From positions 930,001 to 994,000 of the forward strand of contig OZ195520.1 of the NCBI GenBank assembly GCA_964277385.1: a stretch of DNA of 64,000 nucleotides, written 5' to 3'. This stretch comes from WRAU01 sp964277385. Its GTDB lineage: Bacteria > Pseudomonadota > Alphaproteobacteria > WRAU01 > Hepatincolaceae. The notes below the pieces were generated by a model, which worked only from the letters and a program-made list of their open reading frames with translations, was not told the origin of the DNA and ran no database searches. The translations under genes and the position numbers were made by a program. Shown here piece after piece: positions 26,717 through 36,233 of this stretch. The stretch's first letter is position 1, and each line of letters begins with the position of its first letter.

Positions 26717-27637
26717 TTAATAATTTCCTGAAATTACATCTTTAGAAGAAACAACAAAAGGTATATTATAATCAGCATAATCTGTTTCAATTTCATAATT
26801 ACTTTTATCTTTAAATATTTCTCTTAATAAAAGATTATTAGATTCATGACCACATTTTTGACCAAAAAACTCACCTTTAATTTCATATCCACAAAGATAT
26901 AAATCCCCTAATACATCTAATAATTTATGTCTAGCAAATTCATTTTCGTATCTTAAACCAGTATTATTTAAAATTGAATCTTTACCAACAACAATTGCAT
27001 TATCTAAAGAACCACCTAAAACTAAACCAGCTGATTGCAAATAAGCTATTTCTTGTTCAAAACAAAAAGTTCTTGCTTTTGAAATATCTTCTTGATAATC
27101 ACCATCATTAATATCAAATCTATGATTTTGTTTACCAATAACCTGATTAGTAAATTCTACCTCAACATTCATTATAAAACTATCAGCAGGAATAATTTTT
27201 ACAAACCATTTATCTGTTTTTAATTCAACAGGTTTTAGTATTTTAAATATTTTTCTTGGTTCGGCTAAACTCTTAATCCCAGTTTCTAATAATTTTTCTA
27301 TAAATATTTTAGAGCTTCCATCAAGAATTGGAACTTCAAAAGAATCAATCTCTATATAAACATTATTAATTTTTAAAGCAGCTAAAGCAGACATTAAATG
27401 TTCTACTGTACCAACACGTGCCCCTAAATCATTAATCAACATTGTACAAAGTTTTGTATCACGAACCAAATCATATCTAGCAGGAACTAAACTTTCATCT
27501 AAATCTAAGATATCAACTCTTTTAAAAATTATTCCGTGATTGGCTTTCGCTGGAAAAATTTTCATAGTTACAGTTTTTCCAGTATGTAATCCAATCCCAC
27601 TAATTTCTAAAACTTTTTTTACTGTTATTTGTTGCAT
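26717..27637 (-). CDS. lpxC: UDP-3-O-acyl-N-acetylglucosamine deacetylase (LpxC)
   Basis: Zinc enzyme for the committed step of lipid A synthesis, so this organism probably makes LPS or a lipid A derivative. 306 residues, full length. The start QQITVKKVLEISGIGLHTGK is canonical. Zinc ligands are visible as H80 in VEHLMSAL and the H-x3-D of RHKLLDVLGDL. The substrate-loop motif LDGSS is present. First of the lpxC-bamD-recN group; separated from ftsZ by about 510 non-coding bases. Confidence 0.96.
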   Translation of the reverse strand: MQQITVKKVLEISGIGLHTGKTVTMKIFPAKANHGIIFKRVDILDLDESLVPARYDLVRDTKLCTMLINDLGARVGTVEHLMSALAALKINNVYIEIDSFEVPILDGSSKIFIEKLLETGIKSLAEPRKIFKILKPVELKTDKWFVKIIPADSFIMNVEVEFTNQVIGKQNHRFDINDGDYQEDISKARTFCFEQEIAYLQSAGLVLGGSLDNAIVVGKDSILNNTGLRYENEFARHKLLDVLGDLYLCGYEIKGEFFGQKCGHESNNLLLREIFKDKSNYEIETDYADYNIPFVVSSKDVISGNY

Positions 27638-28148
27638 TTTTTCTATCCTATTTCATTACCTAATAGGTAGGTTAACATAATAAAAATAAATAACTTTTAA
27701 AAAACAATAACAAATTATTACAGTTTTTTTATTATATCTTAACAGATATTAGATCCCACTATATAAAAAAATTCTTATAATGAAAGAATATTGGTAATTA
27801 TTACTTAATAATTAATAATCTTTTATATTCAATTTAGATTATTATATAAAAAAGGTACTTATACACCCTGATAAAATTAAAATTATTATAAGCAAACTTA
27901 ATTTTTTCTAATATACTATTTTAAAATTAGTAAAATAAAAAACTGCCCTTTAATACAAAAAATAAGTCTAATTCTTTTATAGAATTTTAGTTATCGATTT
28001 GTAATAACATAATTCTCTAAAAACAATGCACCCCATACCGGAATATGAGTTTAATTCGTATAAACTGACTGAAATTATATTTTTCACTACGATTAGGTAA
28101 TTTTTTATGATAAAAATAATCTCCCTATAAACCCTAATTTATTGAGTA
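27638..28148. other. Long spacer between ftsZ and lpxC
   Basis: I find no frame with a ribosome site and no RNA-like fold. In related genomes these two genes are often adjacent or separated by one gene, so the space may mark a gene loss. It must contain the lpxC promoter. Confidence 0.35.
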
Positions 28149-29801
28149 TTACTTTTTTTTCTTTAAAAAAGAAGGTAAATCAAAAAAAGAAACATCTTTT
28201 TCTTCTTGAAATTCTTTTTTTGATTGAGATAGCTTATCTCTATTTTTTATTTGCATAATATCTTCTTCATTTATACTGTTTTGTTTTTTTGCTTCTTCCT
28301 CGTATTTATTTTTTTTAGCAATTAATTCAAACAATCCAACTTCTTCATTTTCATCAAAAAATTCTTCTTCTCTATGGATTTTTTTTGAATTTTTTTGCTT
28401 AGCATATTCAGCATCTTTTTGAGAATCCTCTCTTATTTTATTTTCAAAATTATCATCATCTAATAAAGCATCTTCATTTTTATGATTATAAAGATTCTCT
28501 TGTTTTTCTGTGACTTCTGAATTTTCATTTATTGATTCGTTTATTTCTTCATCGTTTATGAAAGAAACCGCTTTTTGATATAAAGAAGATCTTTTTCTTT
28601 GTGAAATTGATGATATTTTTTTCTCTTGAGATAATCTCTCTTCACGAAGTTTTATTTTTATTTCTTCTTTATCTTCATGTGGATTATCATAAATTTCTTC
28701 TACAACTTCTCTTGTTCTTTCTTTATAAGATCTATCAATAGTGGGTTTTTTAAGTAAAGAAGATGATTTTATTATACTGATATCTGCATTTTTTTCTCTT
28801 ACATTTTGCTTGGCATTAGGATCAAGACCTGTTGCAACAACAGAAACTCTAATTTTATCCTGCATAGAATCATCATAAACAGTACCAAAATTAATAAATG
28901 CTTCGTCTGATAACTCTAATTTTACAATATTAATTATTGTATCAATTTCAAAAAGAGTCATATCTTCTCCACCTGTAATATTGATAAGAGCCTTTTTTGC
29001 CCCTTTGATACTTACTTCTTCTAAAAGTGGATTTAAAATAGCAGCTCTTGATACTTTTTCAGCACGATCTTCTCCTGATGCTTCTGCTGCACCAATCATG
29101 GTTCTACCCATATTTTCTATAACAGAACGAATATCATTGAAATCTAAATTTACTAAACCACTAGATATTAGTAAATCGGTTATTGCTTTAACCCCAGAAT
29201 ATAAAACACTATCTGTAGCTCTGAAAGCGTTTAACATACTTGTATTAGAATCTATAATTTTAAATAGATTCTGATTAGATATTACAACTAAGGCATCAAC
29301 AACTTTTTCTAATTCTGATGTTCCCAGCAAAGATATATCTACCCTTTGAGAGCCTTCAAAATCAAAAGGCTTTGTAATAAAAGCAATAGTTAGTATTCCC
29401 ATATCTTTAGCAAGTTTAGCAATAACTTGAGAAGCCCCAGTTCCAGTTCCTCCACCCATACCACATGTTATAAATAACATGTTAGTTCCTTCTAAAATAT
29501 TTTTAATATCTTCAGCTGATTCCTCTGCTGCTTGAATACCAATTTCAGGGCGAGATCCCGCACCTAACCCTTTAGTAACCTTAGGTCCTATTTGAAGTTT
29601 ATTAGAACAAGTGGACTTTTCTAGAGATTGTGAATCTGTATTAATAACTACAAATTTAACACCTTGCAAATCCATATCTATCATGTTATTAACTGCATTA
29701 GTACCAGCACCACCAACACCAATAACTCCAATTCTTGGTTTAAACACATCATCATTGGTTATATTGTTGATTTCTTCAATGGAGGTAAATTTTTTTATCA
29801 C
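28149..29801 (-). CDS. ftsZ: Cell division protein FtsZ with extended C-terminal linker
   Basis: Tubulin-like GTPase that forms the division ring. 550 residues, much longer than E. coli FtsZ (383). The GTPase core is conserved: GVIGVGGAGTNAVNNM, tubulin signature GGGTGTG at 116-122, T7-loop region LDFNDIRSVIENMG. After about residue 330 comes a long Lys/Glu-rich, probably disordered linker of around 200 residues. The end, SFFDLPSFLKKKK, resembles the alphaproteobacterial conserved tail (D-I/L-P-x-F-L-R) that binds FtsA and ZipA-like partners. Last gene of the dcw cluster, 14 bases after ftsA. Linker length varies between alphaproteobacteria; long linkers affect ring architecture (family knowledge). 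Confidence 0.97.
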   Translation of the reverse strand: MIKKFTSIEEINNITNDDVFKPRIGVIGVGGAGTNAVNNMIDMDLQGVKFVVINTDSQSLEKSTCSNKLQIGPKVTKGLGAGSRPEIGIQAAEESAEDIKNILEGTNMLFITCGMGGGTGTGASQVIAKLAKDMGILTIAFITKPFDFEGSQRVDISLLGTSELEKVVDALVVISNQNLFKIIDSNTSMLNAFRATDSVLYSGVKAITDLLISSGLVNLDFNDIRSVIENMGRTMIGAAEASGEDRAEKVSRAAILNPLLEEVSIKGAKKALINITGGEDMTLFEIDTIINIVKLELSDEAFINFGTVYDDSMQDKIRVSVVATGLDPNAKQNVREKNADISIIKSSSLLKKPTIDRSYKERTREVVEEIYDNPHEDKEEIKIKLREERLSQEKKISSISQRKRSSLYQKAVSFINDEEINESINENSEVTEKQENLYNHKNEDALLDDDNFENKIREDSQKDAEYAKQKNSKKIHREEEFFDENEEVGLFELIAKKNKYEEEAKKQNSINEEDIMQIKNRDKLSQSKKEFQEEKDVSFFDLPSFLKKKK

Positions 29802-29815
29802 AGGTTATACTCCTT

Positions 29816-31012
29816 TTAGTAAAGCAAATCTTTAAGTTTTTTACCTAATACCTTAAAGGTGCTGTCTGTTTTATAATTACTTAGATAGTACTTAATAATA
29901 CTTAAAACAGCAACACTTTCAAGAGGTTTTTTTAATGCAATATTTTCATTTTTTAATTTATTAAGCAATATGACATTTGAATTTATTTGATCACAAAAAT
30001 TAGCATTCAATGCTAATAAATTTGAACATTCTCCTATAATACTTATGTTTACTATTTTATTCATATCCACATCCTCTAATTCTAACATTATTATCTTAAA
30101 AAAAGAAGAGATGACTTTATCTAATTTAGAATTTATATCTTGAGGTAAAATTTTAATTTCTTTACCATAAGAATTTAGTTTAATTATTTTATTTTTAAAG
30201 TTTGTAAAAAACATATCATATATTTCTTTATCTTCTAAAATGTCTTCCCCAACACCAAATTCTTTAAATAAATTTCTAAGAATATCACTAACTCCATTTT
30301 TTATAACTTTATAATAAACTATCTTGTACTTATTTGAAATACTTATATATGTGGCGTAACCATCCATATTTATAAAAATAGATAAGTCATTAGGATTATC
30401 TATATCTAATAAACAAGGTAATGATAAAGAAGTATGAATAATTGAAACTAAATTTATAGACAAATGCTCAAATAAATTTACTAAATTAATAACATAAGGT
30501 TCAAAGCACTTAATAACAGAAATATCTGTCGTTATTTTAGAAGCATACATTCCTATAGGATTTTCTACTTTTTTACCATCTAAATAGATATCAGCATGTT
30601 TAGCCGAAATAACAACTTCATCATTAGCTAATATTGAAGAATATTCCGCAATATCTGATAATTTTGCAATATCATAAGTAGTGATTGTTTTATTAATACT
30701 TGTTGCAAATGGGTAGATATTTACTGAAGTTTTTTCTCTTGGTGCTGATACAATCACATCTACAATTCTAGCATTAGAATTTTTTTCTGATTTTTCTAAA
30801 AGCTCAGATAAACACTCACTAGCTTTTTTTAAATCAACAACAACACCTCTATCAAATCCTGAAGTAAAAACATATTCAACCGCCAATAATATATAATTAT
30901 CATTATCGTATACTCTATATACAGCACAAAAAGTTCTAATATCACCTATATTAATAACAGCAATCACTGATGATGAAATGTTTTGAGTTATTTTTGATAG
31001 TTTTTTTAACAT
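29816..31012 (-). CDS. ftsA: Cell division protein FtsA
   Basis: Actin-like ATPase that tethers FtsZ to the membrane and recruits late divisome proteins. 398 residues. The beginning SSVIAVINIGDIRTFCAVYR is the phosphate-1 region; SHS2/1C domain around IVDVIVSAPREK; an ATPase segment DLSIFINMDGYATYISIS where typical FtsA has DxGxGTT, so this phosphate-2 motif is degenerate. The C-terminus STFKVLGKKLKDLLY is a plausible amphipathic membrane helix. Position between ftsQ and ftsZ is diagnostic. The weak ATP motifs are unusual. Confidence 0.88.
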   Translation of the reverse strand: MLKKLSKITQNISSSVIAVINIGDIRTFCAVYRVYDNDNYILLAVEYVFTSGFDRGVVVDLKKASECLSELLEKSEKNSNARIVDVIVSAPREKTSVNIYPFATSINKTITTYDIAKLSDIAEYSSILANDEVVISAKHADIYLDGKKVENPIGMYASKITTDISVIKCFEPYVINLVNLFEHLSINLVSIIHTSLSLPCLLDIDNPNDLSIFINMDGYATYISISNKYKIVYYKVIKNGVSDILRNLFKEFGVGEDILEDKEIYDMFFTNFKNKIIKLNSYGKEIKILPQDINSKLDKVISSFFKIIMLELEDVDMNKIVNISIIGECSNLLALNANFCDQINSNVILLNKLKNENIALKKPLESVAVLSIIKYYLSNYKTDSTFKVLGKKLKDLLY

Positions 31013-31036
31013 TATCTAAATTAAACCTTACTTACT

Positions 31037-31759
31037 CTACTTATTAATTCTAGGAAGAGCAAACAATTTATTTACAGATGTAACATCTATATATTCTAAA
31101 TCTTTTTCCATTAAATTATATTTTTTATTTAAAGATAAAAACTTTTTATAGGCTTTATCTACATTGTTTTCTGGTAATTTTATTACTAATCCATCTTTTA
31201 AAATAATATCCCACCTATAACCATTATATCTTAAAGTTTTTATTTCTTTCAATATATCTAAATCTTGATAAATTAAAAATCTTATATTATGAGAATTTTT
31301 TAAAGATTTTTCCCCTTGCTCTATCGTTATTAAATTTTCTAAAGGAAAGTTAAGTTTTATATCTACAAGTGTATCATCAGATGAAATAACCTTATATTTA
31401 TCATCATCATTTTTCCATAAAAAATATGGATTAATTTCTACAACATTAATAGTTATTTTGCCGTTTAAATTCCTTGATATAGAGGATTTATAAATCCAAG
31501 GTAATGAATTTATATATATTTGTAATTTTTCTAAATTGACATCTAAAACCTTATTACCCTTAATAAAGGATAAATTATTAATAATTTCTGATTTAACATC
31601 AAGCGAAGCTCCTTTTACAACTATTTCACTAACAGGGACTCTTTTTATAAAATAAAAAACTTTATAAGCCAAAATTACAGAAAAAGAAATAAGTATAACA
31701 GCAAAAAAAACAACTAATACTAGCTGAATTTTGTTATAATTAAATTTTTTTTTATCCAC
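31037..31759 (-). CDS. ftsQ: Cell division protein FtsQ
   Basis: Bitopic divisome scaffold, 240 residues: short cytoplasmic N-terminus, one helix (about 13-35), POTRA domain (VSEIVVKGASLDVKSEIINN, then VLDVNLEKLQIYINSLPWIY), beta domain. It binds FtsB/FtsL in the periplasm. Located between ddl and ftsA as in nearly all dcw clusters. Sequence is diverged, as is usual for FtsQ. Confidence 0.9.
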   Translation of the reverse strand: MDKKKFNYNKIQLVLVVFFAVILISFSVILAYKVFYFIKRVPVSEIVVKGASLDVKSEIINNLSFIKGNKVLDVNLEKLQIYINSLPWIYKSSISRNLNGKITINVVEINPYFLWKNDDDKYKVISSDDTLVDIKLNFPLENLITIEQGEKSLKNSHNIRFLIYQDLDILKEIKTLRYNGYRWDIILKDGLVIKLPENNVDKAYKKFLSLNKKYNLMEKDLEYIDVTSVNKLFALPRINK

Positions 31760-31822
31760 GAAGTTGCCCTAAAAAATTATATATCTACAGAAAAATATTA
31801 TAATAAACTATTAAATAAATTA

Positions 31823-32740
31823 TTAATTATCGTACTTTGCTAAATTTATTAATTTAACACATAAATCATCAAAACTAATACCTAGATATTTTGCTTGTTC
31901 TGGTAACAACGACGTTGGTGTCATTCCTGGTTGATTATTAATTTCTAGAATATAAGGAGTATTTTTTTCTTCTACATATATAAAATCTACTCTTAATGCT
32001 CCCCTTGCATTTAAAAATTTATATATTTTTTCTGCATGTTTTTTCATTGTATTTTGAACATTTTCATCCAAATTTGCTGGTAAAATATGCTTAGAACCAC
32101 CTTTAGCATATTTAGATTCATAATCATAAAAATTATTGATTGGTATGATTTCAGTTACGCATAGTGCCGATCCATCTAAAACACCAATAGTACATTCTAC
32201 TCCTGCTATATACTCTTCCATCATTACTAAAGAGAAATTTTGTAATTTTTCTAAAGCATTGACTAAATCTTGTTGATTATTTATTAGATAAATTCCAACA
32301 CTAGATCCCTCATCTACTGGTTTAATAACAAAAGGATAAGGTATTATTAAATTTTCTATTTTAAAATCTTTTGGTCTAATAGTTTGATGAATAGCAACAG
32401 GGATTCCTAAATTTTTAGCAACTTCTTTAGAAAAAACTTTATTCATACTTAAAGCTGAAGTTAAAACTCCACTATGAGTATAAGGGATTTTCATTAAATC
32501 TAGTACTGATTGTATTCTTCCATCTTCACCAAATTTGCCATGTAGTGCATTAAAAACTACAGAATTTTTATTAGAGTTTAAATAATTAATAAAGGCAATA
32601 ATATCATTATTAAGAATATATTTTTCAACATCAAAATTAGGATTTTTTGATAAAGATTCATATATTGTTCTTCCTGTATCAATTGATACTTCTTTTTCTG
32701 CTGAAATTCCACCCATTAAAACAATAATTTTTTTTCTCAT
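31823..32740 (-). CDS. ddl: D-alanine-D-alanine ligase
   Basis: ATP-grasp enzyme making D-Ala-D-Ala for the peptidoglycan stem peptide. 305 residues. Start KKIIVLMGGISAEKEVSIDT is canonical; catalytic landmarks LHGKFGEDGRIQS, FVIKPVDEGSSVGI, EEYIAGVECTIGVL and the end ILEINNQPGMTPTSLLPEQA are all present. It lies between murB and ftsQ. Intact. Confidence 0.97.
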   Translation of the reverse strand: MRKKIIVLMGGISAEKEVSIDTGRTIYESLSKNPNFDVEKYILNNDIIAFINYLNSNKNSVVFNALHGKFGEDGRIQSVLDLMKIPYTHSGVLTSALSMNKVFSKEVAKNLGIPVAIHQTIRPKDFKIENLIIPYPFVIKPVDEGSSVGIYLINNQQDLVNALEKLQNFSLVMMEEYIAGVECTIGVLDGSALCVTEIIPINNFYDYESKYAKGGSKHILPANLDENVQNTMKKHAEKIYKFLNARGALRVDFIYVEEKNTPYILEINNQPGMTPTSLLPEQAKYLGISFDDLCVKLINLAKYDN

Positions 32741-32755
32741 TTTTATAAATCCTTA

Positions 32756-33676
32756 TTAAATAAACTTAATTTCTTGATATAAATCTATATTAAATTGATT
32801 TTTAACCCTAGATTTTGCTTCTATAATTAGTGTTTTTATGTCTGATGCTGTTGCATTACCATAGTTTATAATAAAATTACAGTGTTTTTCTGAAAATCCA
32901 GCATCACCAATATTATACCCCCTTAATCCAACCATATCAATTAGTTGCCATGCTTTATAAGCTTGAGGATTATTTTCTGTAGGATTAGCAAAAGTAGATC
33001 CACCTGTTAAAACTTTTTTAGGTTGGTTATCTTCTCTTGATTGTTTAATTATTTGAATTTTTTCTTTTACAATATCAGAACTATCATCATATCCTTGCAT
33101 GATGGCAGATATAAAAATTAAAGATTCTTGTAGAGAATTTTTACGATAAGAAAATCCTAAGTTTTTATTAGATAAATCAATTATATCTCCATTTAAACTC
33201 AATGCTTTTACAGATACACAAATATCACAAAACTCTCTACCAAAAGCACCAGCATTCATAGTAATAGCACCACCTATACCACCAGGAATTCCTGATAAAA
33301 ATTCAAACCCACCTTGAATTTTAATATTTCCTTTTTTATTTTTAAATCCTTTTAATGCTAAATTAGATACTGAAATATTTAGAGTTCCTGCTTCTGCAAA
33401 AATTTTTCCATCTTCCAAAAAATATGAATTATTAAAATTATTAAGTTTTACAACAAAACCTTTTATTCCATCATCATTAATTAAAACATTAGATCCAGCT
33501 CCTAATATGGTAATAGGTTTATTTTTAGGTTTATTTTTTAAGAAAAAAATTAGATCTTCAATGTTTAATGGAGAAAAAAAATATTCAGCAACTCCGCCCA
33601 CTTTGAACCAATTAAGGTTTTTAAGAGGGTAATTACATTTTAATGTACCTTTTAAATTATTAAAAAAATCTTGCAT
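32756..33676 (-). CDS. murB: UDP-N-acetylenolpyruvoylglucosamine reductase
   Basis: FAD enzyme completing UDP-MurNAc. 306 residues, type II MurB size. FAD-binding motifs ILGAGSNVLINDDGI and GIPGGIGGAITMNAGAFG; active-site serine region LTGGSTFANP; end with KHCNFIINYGNATASDI. Fifteen bases before ddl and three bases after murC, so part of one transcript. Confidence 0.97.
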   Translation of the reverse strand: MQDFFNNLKGTLKCNYPLKNLNWFKVGGVAEYFFSPLNIEDLIFFLKNKPKNKPITILGAGSNVLINDDGIKGFVVKLNNFNNSYFLEDGKIFAEAGTLNISVSNLALKGFKNKKGNIKIQGGFEFLSGIPGGIGGAITMNAGAFGREFCDICVSVKALSLNGDIIDLSNKNLGFSYRKNSLQESLIFISAIMQGYDDSSDIVKEKIQIIKQSREDNQPKKVLTGGSTFANPTENNPQAYKAWQLIDMVGLRGYNIGDAGFSEKHCNFIINYGNATASDIKTLIIEAKSRVKNQFNIDLYQEIKFI

Positions 33677-33678
33677 AA

Positions 33679-35097
33679 CTAACTTTTATTAAGTTTATCA
33701 AGTGTTTTTTGAGCAATATTTGTAATATCACCTGCACCCATAAATAATATCATTTCTATTTTATTTGATTCTTTTAATTCTATAATTTTTTCTGACAACT
33801 CTTGTTCTTCCAAATATAAAACATTTTTATGACCATAGTTCTGAATCCCAACTACCAAATCTTCAGCACTACAACCATCTATTGGTTCTTCACCAGCCTC
33901 ATAAACATCTAAAACAATAACAAAATCAGATTTATTAAAACATTTACAATAGCTTTCAAAATGATCTCTAACTCTTGTATATCTATGAGGTTGCACTACT
34001 GATACTATTTTTGAATCTTCTTTTTTAAGCTGCCTACCAGCATTTATTACTGCCTCTATTTCTGAAGGATGATGAGCATAATCATCTATAAACACAACAG
34101 ATTCAAAAACACCAATATTACTAAATCTGCGTTTTACTCCTTTAAAATCTTTTAGAGATTCCTTTATAATTTCTTCTTCTATGCCTATATTTTCTGCAAC
34201 AGTTATAGCTGCTGTAGCATTTAGAACATTATGCTCTCCAAACATTGGTAGAAAAAATCCTTTTCTTATTTTTTCTACTCCTTTAATGTTAGATTCAATA
34301 TCAAAATAAGCTCCACTGCTTGTGTAATCAACATTTATTACCCTATAATCTGCTTGAATTGAAAGCCCATAGGTAATAATTTTTCTTTGTTTTACAAAAG
34401 GTAAAATATCTTGAACACCTGAATTATCAACACATAAAACAGAAAACCCTAAAAATGGTATATTTTTGATGAATCTTACAAAATTATTTTTTAAATTATC
34501 GTAAGTTCCATAATACTCCATGTGTTCTTCTTCTATATTTGTAACAACAGAAATTGTAGCTGGAAGGTCTAAAAACGAACCATCTGATTCATCACTCTCT
34601 GCAACAATCCAGTTACTATCTCCAAATCTTGAATTTCTTTCCCATGAATTTACAATTCCACCAATCACTGCAGTTGGGTCTAATTTTGCATATTGCATAA
34701 TATGAGAAACTAAAGATGTAGTTGTTGTTTTTCCATGAGTACCAGCAACTGCAATACTCCACTTAAATCTCATTAACTCGGCCAGCATTTTTGATCTTTT
34801 AAAAATAGGAATTCCTAAATTTATTGCTTCTTTATATTCTTCATTATCTTCTTTAATAGCTGAAGATATAACTAAAATATCTGCTTCTGATAAATTTTCT
34901 TTATTTTGACTATTAAAAATCTTTATACCCTTAGATTTTAACCTATCAATAGTTGCACTTTCTTTAATATCACTACCTTGAATATTGTATCCTAGATTAA
35001 AAAAAAGTTCAGCTAAACCGCTCATACCTATTCCTCCTATTCCAGAAAAATACATGGTTTTTACAGTTGAAAAAGGAGTTTGCAATAAATTTTTCAT
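33679..35097 (-). CDS. murC: UDP-N-acetylmuramate-L-alanine ligase
   Basis: Adds the first residue (L-Ala) to UDP-MurNAc. 472 residues. Nucleotide-binding start YFSGIGGIGMSGLAE; P-loop GTHGKTTTT at 119-127; Mur-ligase residues in DDYAHHPSEI; QPHRYTRVRDH. Follows murG by three bases. No defect. Confidence 0.97.
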   Translation of the reverse strand: MKNLLQTPFSTVKTMYFSGIGGIGMSGLAELFFNLGYNIQGSDIKESATIDRLKSKGIKIFNSQNKENLSEADILVISSAIKEDNEEYKEAINLGIPIFKRSKMLAELMRFKWSIAVAGTHGKTTTTSLVSHIMQYAKLDPTAVIGGIVNSWERNSRFGDSNWIVAESDESDGSFLDLPATISVVTNIEEEHMEYYGTYDNLKNNFVRFIKNIPFLGFSVLCVDNSGVQDILPFVKQRKIITYGLSIQADYRVINVDYTSSGAYFDIESNIKGVEKIRKGFFLPMFGEHNVLNATAAITVAENIGIEEEIIKESLKDFKGVKRRFSNIGVFESVVFIDDYAHHPSEIEAVINAGRQLKKEDSKIVSVVQPHRYTRVRDHFESYCKCFNKSDFVIVLDVYEAGEEPIDGCSAEDLVVGIQNYGHKNVLYLEEQELSEKIIELKESNKIEMILFMGAGDITNIAQKTLDKLNKS

Positions 35098-35100
35098 AAC

Positions 35101-36195
35101 TTACCTAACAATATTTTCTATAATATCTTTAAAAACAAGAGTTGAATTCACATCTACACTGTTTTTAGATAATAATTCTCTACTTTTTATAAATTCTCTA
35201 TCATAAAAAGATTTTTTTACAACATTAACAACAGTATCAGCATTAAAGTTTTTTTCAATAACATAATCTGCACCTGAATATTGCTTAGCATTTATAGCAT
35301 TTAATTCTTGATGATTTTCTGTAGCTAGTGCATAAGGAATATAAAAGGCATATCTACCAATTGTATTAATTTCTGCAATGCTTGATGATCCTGCTCTTGC
35401 TATTACTAAATCACTCTCCCATAAAATTTTTGCAATATTATTAAAAAATGGCTTAATCGTATAATTAATCTTAGTTTTTTTCCATTGTTCTAGCGTAATA
35501 TCTCTAAATTCTTCACGACATTGTTGATATACCGTTATATTTTTTTGTTCTTCTTCTGATAGCCTTGCAAAAGCTTTTGGTATCATATCCGAAAATATTT
35601 GAGCTCCTAAAGATCCTCCAATTATGAAAACTGTAAAGTTATTTAAAGATTCATTTCTTTGTTTATTTCTAAAAAAAATAAATTCTTTTCTTACAGGTAA
35701 ACCAACTATTTTAGCTTTTATATTAGATGGAATATTTTTTGTATCTTTAAATGTAGTTGCTACCACTTTTGCAAATTTTAAAAATAATCTATGTGCTTTT
35801 CCTAAAGTAGCATTTTGTTCGTGCATTACAATTGGAATTCTTAAGATAATAGCCGCAAAAACAGCGGGAATAGAAAAATATCCTCCAAAACTAACCAATA
35901 CTGATGGCCTATTTCTTATAAAATGATAAAAAGATTGTAAAAAACCAATACTGATCATTATGAATATTTTCAAAATATGTAAAAAAGATTTATTTTTAAA
36001 CCCTAAAGAAGATATTTTGTATACACTTGCCTTTTTATCCCAAATATACTTATACTTATAAGCTCTTTTATCTAAAAATACAACCACTTTATATTGGTCT
36101 TGTATAAAGGTATCGCATAACGCTTTCGCAGGGAAATAATGACCACCAGTGCCACCTGTTGTTATTGCAATAGTTTTATTATAAATTTTTTTCAT
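35101..36195 (-). CDS. murG: Lipid II synthase, GlcNAc transferase MurG
   Basis: Peripheral membrane glycosyltransferase that converts lipid I into lipid II. I start at the ATG at 36195 (364 residues), which gives the canonical N-terminus KTIAITTGGTGGHYFPAKAL; a TTG 33 bases upstream is possible but unconserved. Further motifs: SFGGYFSIPAVFAA, HEQNATLGKAHRL, IIGGSLGAQIFSD and the donor-site RAGSSSIAEI. Directly after ftsW as in most dcw clusters. Confidence 0.95.
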   Translation of the reverse strand: MKKIYNKTIAITTGGTGGHYFPAKALCDTFIQDQYKVVVFLDKRAYKYKYIWDKKASVYKISSLGFKNKSFLHILKIFIMISIGFLQSFYHFIRNRPSVLVSFGGYFSIPAVFAAIILRIPIVMHEQNATLGKAHRLFLKFAKVVATTFKDTKNIPSNIKAKIVGLPVRKEFIFFRNKQRNESLNNFTVFIIGGSLGAQIFSDMIPKAFARLSEEEQKNITVYQQCREEFRDITLEQWKKTKINYTIKPFFNNIAKILWESDLVIARAGSSSIAEINTIGRYAFYIPYALATENHQELNAINAKQYSGADYVIEKNFNADTVVNVVKKSFYDREFIKSRELLSKNSVDVNSTLVFKDIIENIVR

Positions 36196-36233
36196 TAATT
36201 TAACTTGATATATTTTCTTAAAAACCAATAACG

